Shown here piece by piece: positions 40,758 to 49,461 of a stretch of DNA of 64,000 nucleotides (positions are counted from its first letter, which is position 1; each line of letters starts with the position of its first letter). Made by a program: the position numbers and the translations under genes. The notes beneath the pieces are model-generated. The model ran no database searches. It had not been told where the DNA came from and was given only the letters and a program-made list of their open reading frames with translations. The stretch comes from Alloyangia pacifica (GTDB lineage: Bacteria > Pseudomonadota > Alphaproteobacteria > Rhodobacterales > Rhodobacteraceae): positions 434,001-498,000 of the forward strand of contig NZ_JAIVKX010000002.1 in assembly GCF_020524285.1 (NCBI RefSeq), given 5' to 3'.

Positions 40758-40920
40758 ACGGTTCCCCCCAGAAAAGCACTAATTAAACTAATTTGTGTCA
40801 GCTAACGCTTCACCCCGCGCAGATGCAAGATCCCACGCGGCGGCGCGGCTGCAAGGTCACGCAGCCGTATCATTCTGACACCAAATTCGTCCTTTTTGTG
40901 GAGAGCCCCTGCCCGCGGCC

Positions 40921-42342
40921 TCAGAAGTCCCTGTTCTCATAGGCCGCGAGCGCCGCCTCGCGCCCCTCGCGGGCCGAAACCACCGGCTCGGGGTAGCGCT
41001 CCGAGGCATCGAGCTCCCAGCTGCGCGGCACCGCCGCGAAATAGTCCAGCGCGCTTTGCGGCGGCTGCATCTGCCCCTCCGCGATCCACTTGCGGCGATA
41101 GGCACCCTTGGGGTCGAACTTCTCGGCCTGGCTCTCGGGGTTGAACACACGGAAGTAGGGCGCCGCATCCGGCCCGCAGCCCGCCACCCATTGCCAGCCC
41201 ATGGCATTGGAGGCCGGATCCCAGTCGACGAGGCAGTCGTCGAACCAGGCCTGGCCGATGCGCCAGTGCACCATCAGGTGCTTGGTCAGGTAGCTCGCCA
41301 CGATCATCCGCGCGCGGTTGTGCATGTAGCCGGTGACAAACATCTCGCGCAGCGCCGCATCGACCACCGCCATGCCGGTGCGCGCCTGCTGCCAGAGCCG
41401 GACCTCGCGCAACCGGCGGTCCTCCTTCCACGGGAAGGCGCGCCATTCCTCGCGCCAGTTCTCCTCGAGGATATGCGGCGTGTGCCACATCAGGTGGTAG
41501 GCAAAGTCGCGCCACGCCAGCTCGGCCAGGAACTTGCCCGCCCCCGCCTTGCCCTCGGCCTGCGCCCGCAGCCCCGCGTGCCAGCAGCGCGCCGGGCTGA
41601 TCTCGCCGAGGCTGAGATACTCGGACAGGCGCGAGGTGCCGTCCACGTCCAGCCGGTCCCGGCTCTCGCCATACGCCGCGATGCCGTCGCGCATGAAGGT
41701 GCCGAGCCGCGCCTGTGCCGCCGCCTCGCCGGCCGTCACGTGTTTCGCCAGCACCGCCGCGCCGCGGTTCATCGCAGCGCCGAGTTCCCACTCCGCCAGC
41801 GTCGCGCTCTCGGGCCATTGCTCCGGCGCGACTATATCCGAAGGCGCCGCGACCGGCTCGGGCACCTCGCGGTCCTTCACCGCCCGCCAGTAGGGGCTGT
41901 AGACCTTGTAGAAGCCGCCCTGCTTGGTCTCCACCGTCCAGGGCTCGAACAGCAGGTGGCCGGCGAAGCTCTTGGATTCGATCCCGGCCTCCTTGAGGTC
42001 CGCCTTCACGTCGGTGTCGCGCTCGACCGAGGCGGGATCATAGGCGCGCTGCCAGTAGACCGCCCCCGCCCCGGTCTCGCGCACCAGTTCGGGGATCACC
42101 TCGCGCGCCGGGCCGGCCCGGAGGATCAGCCGGCTGCCCTTCTCCTCCAGCGCCGCCATGAACGCCTCGAGCCCCCGCTCCAACCGCCATTTCGGCGCCG
42201 CCCCCAGCGCATCGACCGTGTGATCGCGCAGGAACACCGGGATCACTGGGCCGCCGCGCGCCACCGCGGCGGCCAGCGCGGCATGATCCGACAGGCGCAG
42301 GTCGCGCCGGAACCAGACAAGCGTCGGGAAAACATCACTCAT
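40921..42342 (-). CDS. phrB: Deoxyribodipyrimidine photolyase
   Basis: 473-aa FAD-dependent DNA repair enzyme that reverses UV-induced pyrimidine dimers with blue light. N-terminal antenna-binding Rossmann domain (TLVWFRRDLRLSDHAALAAA), C-terminal FAD domain with FLAELAWRDFAYHLMWHTP, TGYMHNRARMIVASYLTKHL, WDPASNAMGWQWVAGCGPDA and APYFRVFNP. The motif set is that of class I CPD photolyases. GGAGGTCCCC precedes the ATG. Single gene. Typical for surface-water marine bacteria. Confidence 0.95.
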   Translation of the reverse strand: MSDVFPTLVWFRRDLRLSDHAALAAAVARGGPVIPVFLRDHTVDALGAAPKWRLERGLEAFMAALEEKGSRLILRAGPAREVIPELVRETGAGAVYWQRAYDPASVERDTDVKADLKEAGIESKSFAGHLLFEPWTVETKQGGFYKVYSPYWRAVKDREVPEPVAAPSDIVAPEQWPESATLAEWELGAAMNRGAAVLAKHVTAGEAAAQARLGTFMRDGIAAYGESRDRLDVDGTSRLSEYLSLGEISPARCWHAGLRAQAEGKAGAGKFLAELAWRDFAYHLMWHTPHILEENWREEWRAFPWKEDRRLREVRLWQQARTGMAVVDAALREMFVTGYMHNRARMIVASYLTKHLMVHWRIGQAWFDDCLVDWDPASNAMGWQWVAGCGPDAAPYFRVFNPESQAEKFDPKGAYRRKWIAEGQMQPPQSALDYFAAVPRSWELDASERYPEPVVSAREGREAALAAYENRDF

Positions 42343-42425
42343 GGGGACCTCCGTATTCGCGGGCAATCTGGCGCGCCCGCCGCCCCCGTCAAGGCGTGAT
42401 CACCAACACGGGCGGGCAGATTTCG

Positions 42426-42448
42426 TCTTCTTCTCTTTGCAAATACGC
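42426..42448 (-). repeat. Dispersed intergenic repeat, copy 6 (core only)
   Basis: Plus-strand TCTTCTTCTCTTTGCAAAT followed by ACGC is the purine-tail core of the repeat in reverse orientation, without the two hairpins. It lies between the divergent photolyase and acetyltransferase genes. Confidence 0.45.
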
Positions 42449-42564
42449 AAAATCCGCCAGACTGGATCAGCGCCCGGACCGGAGGAGCGTGCGCGCCCGG
42501 CAAAGGGGCCTGCCTCGCCGCAGGCAGGGCCGACCGGATCGAACCGCCCAGGAGGAGAAGCGTC

Positions 42565-43104
42565 ATGCAGACCGGCAGCCATCAGACCGGCATTCACCAG
42601 ACCGGCACCCTACACATCAGGACCGAAGGCCCGGACGAGGCCGCGGCGATCTCGGAACTCACCACCCGCGCTTTCGCAGCTACCGAACATGCCGACGGCA
42701 CCGAGGCGCAGATCATCGAGCGCCTCCGCACGGCCGGGGCGCTGACCGTCTCGCTCGTGGCCGAAGAGAAGGGAACGCTGATCGGCCATGTGGCGGTCTC
42801 GCCGGTGGAGGTGGACGGGCATCACGGCTGGCAGGGGCTGGGGCCGATCTCGGTCGCGCCCGAGCGCCAGCGCAGCGGCATCGGCACCGCGCTGATGCGC
42901 GCGGCCCTCGCCGAGCTGCGCGCGGCGCATGCGCAGGGCGTGGTGCTGGCCGGCAATCCGGCCTTCTACCGGCGTTTCGGCTTCCGCCGGGCGCCTGCGC
43001 TGAAGCTGACGGGCATCCGGCCCGAGGCGCTGCTCGCCCTGCCCTTCGGCACCGAGCTGCCGGAGGGCGTGCTGCGCTATCACCCGGCCTTCGGACTGGA
43101 GTAG
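42565..43104 (+). CDS. GNAT N-acetyltransferase (YhbS-like)
   Basis: 179-aa acetyltransferase: ISELTTRAFAATEHADGTEA, acetyl-CoA loop VAPERQRSGIGTALMRAALA, then GVVLAGNPAFYRRFGFRRAP and a C-terminal ELPEGVLRYHPAFG, all as in the YhbS/COG3153 group. The N-terminus holds a small tandem repeat (GSHQTGIHQTGT) not seen in the family, encoded by near-identical CAGACCGGC units. AGGAGGAG precedes the ATG. Substrate unknown. A convergent terminator follows. Confidence 0.88.
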   Translation: MQTGSHQTGIHQTGTLHIRTEGPDEAAAISELTTRAFAATEHADGTEAQIIERLRTAGALTVSLVAEEKGTLIGHVAVSPVEVDGHHGWQGLGPISVAPERQRSGIGTALMRAALAELRAAHAQGVVLAGNPAFYRRFGFRRAPALKLTGIRPEALLALPFGTELPEGVLRYHPAFGLE

Positions 43105-43121
43105 CCAGCACCAAACGCAAA

Positions 43122-43143
43122 CGCGGGCCCCGAGGGGCCCGCG
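43122..43143 (+). terminator. Convergent terminator, acetyltransferase / BCCT
   Basis: CGCGGGCC and GGCCCGCG stem with CCGAGG loop, between convergent stops. Confidence 0.65.
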
Positions 43144-43167
43144 CGCTGTCTCGTATGGTGTCTCGGG

Positions 43168-44838
43168 TCAGACCCGGCGTTCCGCCTGCAGCCCGCGCCA
43201 GATGGCGATGCACATCACCAGCAGCACCAGCGTGAACGGCAGGCCGGTGGAGATCACCATCGACTGCAGCGACGACAGGCCGCCCGCCGAGAGCAGCAGC
43301 ACGATGGCCACCGCCCCCTCGAAACAGGCCCAGAACACACGCTGCGGCACCGGGGCGTCGACCTTGCCGCCAGCGGTGATCGTGTCGATGACCAGCGAGC
43401 CGGAGTCGGAGGAGGTCACGAAGAAGACGATCACCAGCACCACCGCGAGCACCGAGGTGATCGACGACAGCGGCAGCCCCTCGAGCATCGCGAAGAGCGA
43501 CAGCGGCGGGTTGTAGCTGTCGATGACGTTGGCCTTCACCTGGCTCGTCGCAGGATCGCTGAGCACCTGGTCGATCGCCACGCCGCCGAAGACCGCCATC
43601 CACAGCACGCAGACGAGGCTCGGGATGATCAGCACGCAGATCACGAACTCGCGCACCGTGCGGCCGCGGCTGACGCGGGCGATGAACATGCCGACAAACG
43701 GCGACCAGCTGATCCACCACGCCCAGTAGAAGGAGGTCCAGCCCTGCACGAAGTCGGTGTCCTCGCGGCCCACCGGGTTCGACAGCGGCACGAGGTCGAC
43801 GAGGTAGTTCCAGAGCCCGCTTCCGAAGTCGCTGAAGATCATCAGCGTCGGACCGACCAGCAGCACGAAGATCAGCAGCGCTGCGGCGAGCACCATGTTG
43901 ATCTCGGAGAGCACCTTCACGCCGCCGTCGAGGCCGCGCACCACCGAGACCAGCGCGATCGCGGTGATGAAGGTGATGATCAGCACCTGCATGGTCGCCC
44001 CGATCGGCAGGCCGAAGACATGGTTGAGACCGGCATTCACCTGCTGCGCGCCGAAGCCGAGTGAGGTCGCGAGACCAAACAGCGTCGCGAACACCGCCAG
44101 GATGTCGATGATGTGACCCCACCAGCCCCAGACGCGCTCACCGAGCAGCGGGTAGAAGGCCGAGCGCACGGTCAGCGGCAGGCCCTTGTTGTAGGAGAAC
44201 AGCGCCAGGGCCAGCGCCATCACCGCGTAGATCGCCCAGGGGTGCAGGCCCCAGTGGAAGATCGTCGCCGCAAGCCCCATGGCCTTGGCCGCATCCACGT
44301 TCTCGGGGATCAGGTTGCCATCGGCGTCAAAGGGCGACGGCACTCCGAGCGGCGAGCTGACCGCCATGTGGTAGACCGGCTCGAGCACGCCGAAGAACAT
44401 CAGCCCGATGCCCATGCCCGCGGCAAAGAGCATGGCGAACCAGCCCGGGTAGCCGTAGTCGGGCGTGGCCTCGGCGCCGCCGAGACGCACCGAGCCGAGC
44501 GGCGTGACGATCAGCAGCAGGCAGAAGATGACGAAGATGTTCGCCGCGCCGAGGAAGAACCAGTCGAAGGTCTTCGTGGCGAAGGAGAACAGCCAGCTGA
44601 AGATCGATCCGGCCTGTTCGGGCAGCGCCAGCGTGTAGAACACGAAGGCGATGACCACCGCCCCCGAGATCGCGAAGACCGGGTTGTGCACGTCGAGGCC
44701 GAACGGGCCGATCTGTGCCTCGAAGTTGTCCTGGCCGATTTCGTAATCGGTCTCGATGATTTCAGAGGCGCCCTCCGGCGCCGGGATCCCTTCCGAGATC
44801 TCCGTCTCATTGGGCTCAGTCTGTGGTGTTTCACTCAC
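43168..44838 (-). CDS. BCCT family betaine/choline/carnitine transporter
   Basis: 556-aa secondary transporter with twelve predicted membrane helices and a soluble acidic N-terminus (MSETPQTEPNETEISEG). The family core WTSFYWAWWISWSPFVGMFI and ARVSRGRTVREF is present; HWGLHPWAIYAVMALALALF and MGIGLMFFGVLEPVYHMA are also conserved. It imports trimethylammonium compounds, usually with Na+ or H+. The start is a GTG with AGGAGGG 8 bp upstream. A universal stress protein gene lies just upstream on the same strand. Possibly supplies glycine betaine for osmoprotection or for demethylation to sarcosine, which the sarcosine oxidase at 51624-58133 would use (inference). Confidence 0.92.
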   Translation of the reverse strand: MSETPQTEPNETEISEGIPAPEGASEIIETDYEIGQDNFEAQIGPFGLDVHNPVFAISGAVVIAFVFYTLALPEQAGSIFSWLFSFATKTFDWFFLGAANIFVIFCLLLIVTPLGSVRLGGAEATPDYGYPGWFAMLFAAGMGIGLMFFGVLEPVYHMAVSSPLGVPSPFDADGNLIPENVDAAKAMGLAATIFHWGLHPWAIYAVMALALALFSYNKGLPLTVRSAFYPLLGERVWGWWGHIIDILAVFATLFGLATSLGFGAQQVNAGLNHVFGLPIGATMQVLIITFITAIALVSVVRGLDGGVKVLSEINMVLAAALLIFVLLVGPTLMIFSDFGSGLWNYLVDLVPLSNPVGREDTDFVQGWTSFYWAWWISWSPFVGMFIARVSRGRTVREFVICVLIIPSLVCVLWMAVFGGVAIDQVLSDPATSQVKANVIDSYNPPLSLFAMLEGLPLSSITSVLAVVLVIVFFVTSSDSGSLVIDTITAGGKVDAPVPQRVFWACFEGAVAIVLLLSAGGLSSLQSMVISTGLPFTLVLLVMCIAIWRGLQAERRV

Positions 44839-44900
44839 GCGTGGACCCTCCTTTTTCTTTCCTTGATTTTTGTCTGGTGGCGCCGGAGCAGCCGTCGGCC

Positions 44901-45314
44901 TCAGCGGACGACCATCACCGAGACCTTGGCCCGTGAGGCGATGGTGCCGCCGTTCGAGGGCCAGAAATGATCGGCGATGCCGGGGATGTGGCTGGCCATG
45001 ACGACGAGGTCCGCCTCGGTCTCCGCCACCGCCTTGATCAGCGCCGGGTCGAGATCCACCGCCGGATCATGGCTGATGACCGGATGCCCATCGGCCTCGA
45101 CCCCGGCGGCAAGCCCCTGCGCCTTGGCAAAGACCTCGAGCTTTTCGCCGTATTCCTTTGGTGTGTGCGCGATGGCCGAAGGTGTCGATGCGCTGACCCC
45201 CACATAGATCAGCCGCGCACCGTAATGCGCGGCAAGATCGCCGGCCACGTTCAGCGCCTTCGCAAGTCGATCCGCATGTGTCAGATCAACCGGCACCATG
45301 ATGCGTTTGAACAT
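44901..45314 (-). CDS. Universal stress protein (UspA family)
   Basis: 137-aa single-domain USP: KRIMVPVDLTHADRLAKALN, ARLIYVGVSASTPSA, ADLVVMASHIPGIADHFWPS and the C-terminal strand SRAKVSVMVVR. The usual ATP-binding glycine motif G-2x-G-9x-G(S/T) is absent, so it may be a non-ATP-binding type. GGAGGG precedes the ATG. It lies 62 bp upstream of the BCCT gene on the same strand and is probably co-transcribed; USPs next to transporters often modulate them. Confidence 0.9.
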   Translation of the reverse strand: MFKRIMVPVDLTHADRLAKALNVAGDLAAHYGARLIYVGVSASTPSAIAHTPKEYGEKLEVFAKAQGLAAGVEADGHPVISHDPAVDLDPALIKAVAETEADLVVMASHIPGIADHFWPSNGGTIASRAKVSVMVVR

Positions 45315-45835
45315 GGGTCCCTCCGTCATTGTCGGCCCGGAACATCCGAGCCTGAAAGCTTGTTTTGGTCGGACGAACTTGGGCGAGTGCCGCCTGTTCC
45401 CCCGGATTTCAGCGCAGCCTGCGCCGGGCCCGATCCCCTCGCGAAGAGGACGCACGGGCCGAGCACCGCGCAGCCCGAGACCGGCGGCACACCGCTGACA
45501 GGGTTGGAGCTAGCGCACGTTTGCGTGAGGTAAAGGATTCAAATCGCGGAAAACTCAAAAACTTTGCGCGACTTGGGCGTGGGTGCACCCCCACATTGCA
45601 AGGGCGGTTCGCCGGTTTGCCGAATTTTGCCGCCGCAACGCGGCCAAGAACAACGCAGCGCTCCGGCCCTCCTCATCCGGCCGGATGGACGGTCCCGTCT
45701 CCCGGCGTCCCGCGTCATCGCTGCCTTGGCGGCTCACCGCCCGACATGGATGACATGTTCCGGACGCAACTGCTGGTGCGGGATGAATTTGCCGACTTGA
45801 CCACCCCGACGGGAATGCTACTCAGGCGACACGGT
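45315..45835. other. Gene-free region upstream of the tRNA
   Basis: 521 bp with no supported gene; the open frames here lack ribosome sites and recognisable similarity. It contains a 10-bp palindrome GGGTGCACCC (45581-45590) within GTGGGTGCACCCCCAC, and the likely tRNA promoter at its right end. Otherwise nothing identified. Confidence 0.6.
45797..45824 (+). promoter_or_regulatory. Candidate promoter of the tRNA gene
   Basis: TTGACC (45797-45802), 16-bp spacer, TACTCA (45819-45824), ending 11 bp before the tRNA 5' base. Predicted from hexamers and position. Confidence 0.4.
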
Positions 45836-45912
45836 GGGCCTGTAGCTCAATTGGTTAGAGCAGGGCGCTCATAACGCCTTGGTTGCGGGTTCAAGTCCTG
45901 CCGGGCCTACCA
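45836..45912 (+). tRNA. tRNA with CAT anticodon, probably tRNA-Ile2 (lysidine type)
   Basis: 77-nt cloverleaf with encoded CCA. Acceptor GGGCCTG pairs with CGGGCCT (two G-T pairs); D arm AGCTCAATTGGTTAGAGC; anticodon stem GGGCG/CGCCT around the loop CTCATAA with CAT at 45870-45872; T arm GCGGG-TTCAAGT-CCTGC. Automated tools will call it tRNA-Met. Its body resembles the E. coli ileX type (GCTCATAACGCCTTGGT region) more than elongator or initiator tRNA-Met, and it lacks the C1-A72 mismatch of initiators, so a tRNA-Ile2 read as AUA after TilS modification is more likely. Identity is inferred. Confidence 0.85.
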
Positions 45913-46354
45913 GATCTTCCCGACCTCCCCTTCGCACACGCTCAGGTTGCCCACGCTCGGCGCCACGCCGAAGGGCGCGTGCCCCGCCTATTGCCCAGAG
46001 CCGCCCTCATTGTCTCTTTTCTCGCGACGATCCGTCATCGGGGGATCCCCGCGGCCATGCGCGTTCGGCACCTGCCTCCGTGCCGCGATTCCCCGAGAAA
46101 CTTCAGGAGTCGCGCTCCCCCGACGCCAGAGCCCGCCACGACATCGGAACTGTCGCCCTCCCGACATTCAACCGGATTTACTGAACAATCCTCCGTCGAA
46201 AAGGCGGATTTGACCCAATTGCGCCACAGTTCAATCACAGTTTTTCCCCGCCAAACAGCTAATCTTTCATTAACCAAGAATGGCAGCCGCCCCGGTCACG
46301 ATGCCCTGCACAGCGCGATATGGGACGGGCTTATTGAGTGAGAAAGGTTACACA
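45913..46354. other. Gene-free region between the tRNA and the Cache sensor
   Basis: 442 bp without a supported gene. The right part (about 46195-46300) is AT-richer, with AGTTTTTCCCC and CTTTCATTAACC, and probably holds the promoter of the Cache gene; no firm -35/-10 pair was fixed. Confidence 0.55.
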
Positions 46355-47440
46355 ATGCCGGATCGTCTCGATCGTCACCCAAAGATGAACACCTCCTTCA
46401 TCGGCGTTCTGGGGTTTGTGCTCGTCGCGGCAACCGCCGCCGCAATATTCGGGGTCCGCTGGCAGGCGCAGGAATACCAGGTGCAACTCCAGCGCGAGCT
46501 GGGTCTGCGCGGCGCCCAGGCCCTGGCGCAGACCTTCAACAAGGCGATCAGCCGGGAATGGGACTCGCTGCGCGCCGTCGCCGGTCGCACGGCCTATGCC
46601 GAGGTCGCCGAGATGCAGGAATTCTCCAACGCCGTGGTGCAGGCGGGCGGACAGATCGCCTGGGCCGGGTTCGCCTCGCCCGATGGCGAAATCATCGCGG
46701 GCTCGCGCGGCGAACGCGTCGGCCAGGACGTGTCGCAGCGCAACTGGTTCCGCTCCGGCTTCAGCGGCGAGACGGTGGGCACCGCCTTCACCAAGAACGA
46801 GGGAACCGACGAGGAAGTCAGCCTGATCAACCTGTCGATGCCGGTGAAGGACAGCTTCGGCAACACCCAGGCGGTCGCGGTCTACAGCGTGCGCATCTCC
46901 TGGGTCGCCGAGTACATGGCGGAGGCGGCGCAGGAGCTCGACCTCAGCGCGATGATCCGCGACCGCAAGGGCCAAACGCTGGTCGACACGCGCCCCGAGG
47001 CAGGCACCGACCTTCCGGCGCGCGTCGAGGGGATGATCCTTGCCGGCCGCCCGGACGCCGACCGCACGCGGCTGCACCGCAGCGATGCCGGTCACCTCTA
47101 CGCCGTGCTGCCGAACTTCACGCTGAACTCGATGCCGGGCTTCGGCTGGACGCTGATCGTCGATGTCCGCGCCGATGCCTTCGGCACCGCCTTCCCGCAG
47201 TTCGTCAAGAACATCAACCTGATCCTCGCCTCCATCGGGCTGGCGGTGCTGGTGCTGACGATGCTGCTCTTCACCTACCTCACCCGCCCGTTCCAGCGTC
47301 TCATCCGCGCCGCGACGGCGCTGGCGGACGGCCAGATGGTCTACCCGCGCGAGGAGCAGAGCACCCGCGAGAGCATGCTTCTCTCGGCCGTGCTGGCCCA
47401 GCTGCAGACCCAGATTCAGTCGCTGCGCGCCAAGCCCTAA
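46355..47440 (+). CDS. Orphan membrane Cache-domain sensor without output domain
   Basis: 361 aa. TM1 (about residues 14-32, GVLGFVLVAATAAAIFG), a periplasmic double-Cache-like domain (35-290) with IAWAGFASPDGEIIAGSRGE, QRNWFRSGFSGETVGTAF and SLINLSMPVKDSFGNTQAVA, TM2 (about 295-315, NLILASIGLAVLVLTMLLF) and a HAMP-like tail (LTRPFQRLIRAATALADGQM). It stops about 30 residues after the HAMP start, with no GGDEF, kinase or chemotaxis domain, and no open frame continues it. Start at 46355 with AAAGG upstream. A strong terminator follows, inside the next gene's coding end. Confidence 0.82.
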   Translation: MPDRLDRHPKMNTSFIGVLGFVLVAATAAAIFGVRWQAQEYQVQLQRELGLRGAQALAQTFNKAISREWDSLRAVAGRTAYAEVAEMQEFSNAVVQAGGQIAWAGFASPDGEIIAGSRGERVGQDVSQRNWFRSGFSGETVGTAFTKNEGTDEEVSLINLSMPVKDSFGNTQAVAVYSVRISWVAEYMAEAAQELDLSAMIRDRKGQTLVDTRPEAGTDLPARVEGMILAGRPDADRTRLHRSDAGHLYAVLPNFTLNSMPGFGWTLIVDVRADAFGTAFPQFVKNINLILASIGLAVLVLTMLLFTYLTRPFQRLIRAATALADGQMVYPREEQSTRESMLLSAVLAQLQTQIQSLRAKP

Positions 47441-47466
47441 GCCCGGCGCACAGCAAGGGCCTCAGA

Positions 47467-48486
47467 TCAGGCGCAGCGTTCGGTCGCTGCGCCTTTTTCC
47501 TGTCCGAGCACGTCGGCGGCGATCTCGAAGCTGCGCAGCCGCGCGGCGTGATCGTGGATCATGCCGGTCAGGATCAGCTCGTCCGGCTGGTAGCGCGCGA
47601 TCAGCGCCTCCAGCTCCTCGCCCACTTTGTCGCGATCGCCCGCCGCCGAGATGCGCAGCGCCGAGTCTGCCGCCGCCAGGTAGCGCGGGTCGGTCTGTGC
47701 CGAGATGTCGACCACCGGGCGCGGCAACCGCCCCGGACGCCCGGTGCGCAGGTTGATGAAGGCCTGCTGCTGCGAGGTCTTCAACCGCAGCGCCTCCTCG
47801 GTGCTGTCCGCCGCCCAGACGTTCGCCGCCAGCATGAAGCGCGGCGCGCGGGTGATGCCGGGCTGGAAACGCGTGCGGTAGACCTCGATCGCCTGCTCCA
47901 GCGCGTCGGGCGCGAAATGCGAGGCAAAGGCGTAGGGAAGCCCGAGATGCGCCGCAAGCTGCGCGCCGTAGAGCGACGAGCCCAGCATCCAGACCGGCAC
48001 ATGGGTGCCCTCGCCCGGCACGGCGATCACCGCCTGGTTCTCGTCGGCCTCCTGGAAGTACCCCAGCAGTTCGATCACGTCCTCGGGGAAGCGGTCGGCG
48101 GCACTGTTCAGGTTGCGGCGCAGCGCCATGGCGGTCACTTGGTCGGAGCCCGGCGCGCGTCCGAGGCCGAGGTCGATGCGCCCCGGGAACAGCGTTTCCA
48201 GCGTGCCGAACTGCTCGGCGATCACCAGCGGCGCGTGGTTGGGCAGCATGATGCCGCCCGCGCCGACGCGGATGGTCTTGGTCGCCGCCGCCACCTGCCC
48301 GATCACCAGCGAGGTCGCCGCCGAGGCGATGCCGCGCATGTTGTGGTGCTCGGCCAGCCAGTAGCGCTGATAGCCCCAATCCTCGGCGTGTCGCGCGAGG
48401 TCGAGCGTGTTGGCCAGTGCCTGCGCCGGGGTGCTGCCCTCGGGCACCGGCGAAAGGTCGAGCAGGCTGAAGGGAATGCGGGTCAT
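47467..48486 (-). CDS. LLM class flavin-dependent oxidoreductase
   Basis: 339-aa bacterial luciferase-like monooxygenase: [79 protein letters not shown], all as in the E. coli YhbW/MsnO8-like group. Uses reduced flavin; substrate unknown. Start at 48486. The last codons (giving ATERCA) coincide with the terminator hairpin of the convergent Cache gene. Confidence 0.9.
   Translation of the reverse strand: MTRIPFSLLDLSPVPEGSTPAQALANTLDLARHAEDWGYQRYWLAEHHNMRGIASAATSLVIGQVAAATKTIRVGAGGIMLPNHAPLVIAEQFGTLETLFPGRIDLGLGRAPGSDQVTAMALRRNLNSAADRFPEDVIELLGYFQEADENQAVIAVPGEGTHVPVWMLGSSLYGAQLAAHLGLPYAFASHFAPDALEQAIEVYRTRFQPGITRAPRFMLAANVWAADSTEEALRLKTSQQQAFINLRTGRPGRLPRPVVDISAQTDPRYLAAADSALRISAAGDRDKVGEELEALIARYQPDELILTGMIHDHAARLRSFEIAADVLGQEKGAATERCA
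47470..47498 (+). terminator. Rho-independent terminator of the Cache gene
   Basis: GGCGCAGCG-TTCGGT-CGCTGCGCC followed by TTTTT: a 9-bp perfect stem with a UUCG-like loop. It lies within the last codons of the convergent LLM oxidoreductase gene. Confidence 0.88.
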
Positions 48487-48597
48487 GCGGGCACCTCTAA
48501 GTCGTGTTGGTGCCAGATATAGGTGCCGCCCGCCCGCACCGTCACCCTGCGCAGGCGCACAAAGGATCAATGTCCCTGTGCGCCTGCACAAATCCGA

Positions 48598-49365
48598 TCA
48601 GCGCGCCGCCATGCGGATCGCACCGTCGAGGCGGATCACCTCGCCGTTCAGCATCGGGTTCTCGACGATGTGCTGCACCAGCGCGGCGTATTCCGCCGGA
48701 TTGCCGAGCCGCGCCGGGAAGGGCACCTGCTGGCCGAGGCTGTCCTGCACCTCATGCGGCAGCCCCTGCATCATCGGCGTCAGGAACAGCCCCGGCGCGA
48801 TGGCGCAGACCCGGATGCCCAGCGAGGCCAGATCGCGCGCCATGGGCAGGGTCATCCCCACCACGCCGCCCTTCGATGCGGCATAGGCCACCTGCCCCAC
48901 CTGCCCTTCGTAGGCCGCGACAGAGGCGGTGTTGACGATCACCCCGCGATTGCCATCGGCGTCCAGCGGGTCGTTCTGCGCCATCAGAGCCGCCGCCTGC
49001 GAGGCGACATTGAACGTGCCGGTCAGGTTGATGGCGATGGCCTTGGCGAAAAGCGCCGGATCATGCGGCTCCCCGCGCGAAACGGTCTTGGCGCCCGGTG
49101 CAATGCCGGCGCAGCTCACCGCCACATGCAGGGCCCCCTCGGCCTCGATCACCTGCGCCAGCGCGGCGGCAACGCTGCCCGGGTCGGTCACATCGGTTTC
49201 GATGAACCGCCCGCCGATCTCCTGCGCCGTGGCCGGACCGCGCTCGGCATCCTTGTCGAGCAGCGTGACCTTCGCGCCGAGCTCCGCCAGCCGCGTTGCG
49301 GTGGCCGCGCCCAGCCCCGAGGCTCCGCCCGACACCACGGCCACGCATGTTGCACCGATCTGCAT
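48598..49365 (-). CDS. Short-chain dehydrogenase (3-hydroxyacyl-CoA dehydrogenase type)
   Basis: 255-aa classical SDR with the cofactor motif SGGASGLGAATA, the acidic LLDKD that favours NAD+, the NxAG-like VSCAGIAP and the catalytic Ser148, Tyr161 and Lys165 in NTASVAAYEGQVGQVAYAAS. The layout ALMAQNDPLDADGNRGVIVN and FPARLGNPAEYAALVQHIVE is that of type II 3-hydroxyacyl-CoA dehydrogenase (HSD17B10-like). It probably acts in branched-chain or fatty-acid oxidation. GGAGGAG-type site upstream. Single gene. Confidence 0.9.
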   Translation of the reverse strand: MQIGATCVAVVSGGASGLGAATATRLAELGAKVTLLDKDAERGPATAQEIGGRFIETDVTDPGSVAAALAQVIEAEGALHVAVSCAGIAPGAKTVSRGEPHDPALFAKAIAINLTGTFNVASQAAALMAQNDPLDADGNRGVIVNTASVAAYEGQVGQVAYAASKGGVVGMTLPMARDLASLGIRVCAIAPGLFLTPMMQGLPHEVQDSLGQQVPFPARLGNPAEYAALVQHIVENPMLNGEVIRLDGAIRMAAR

Positions 49366-49461
49366 GATACTCCTCCCGATTTATCCTCGGGGCGGAGTTG
49401 AACCGCAGCCGCCGCGCCCCGTCCAGCGCAGCGAAGCGGAACGTTGCGTCAGGGCCCCTGC

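Noticed and set aside
40790-40810. AGCTAACGC near the trgA promoter as another central-carbon operator
   Set aside because: Only a half-match to the GTTAGCG motif with no partner half, so not counted with the eno, gap and zwf sites.
45365-45874. Possible small gene upstream of the tRNA
   Set aside because: It would run into the tRNA, lacks a ribosome site and shows no protein-like pattern.
46558-48522. 654-codon plus-strand open frame crossing the Cache and LLM genes
   Set aside because: It runs through the Cache gene in a second frame and antisense through the LLM gene; no recognisable domain.
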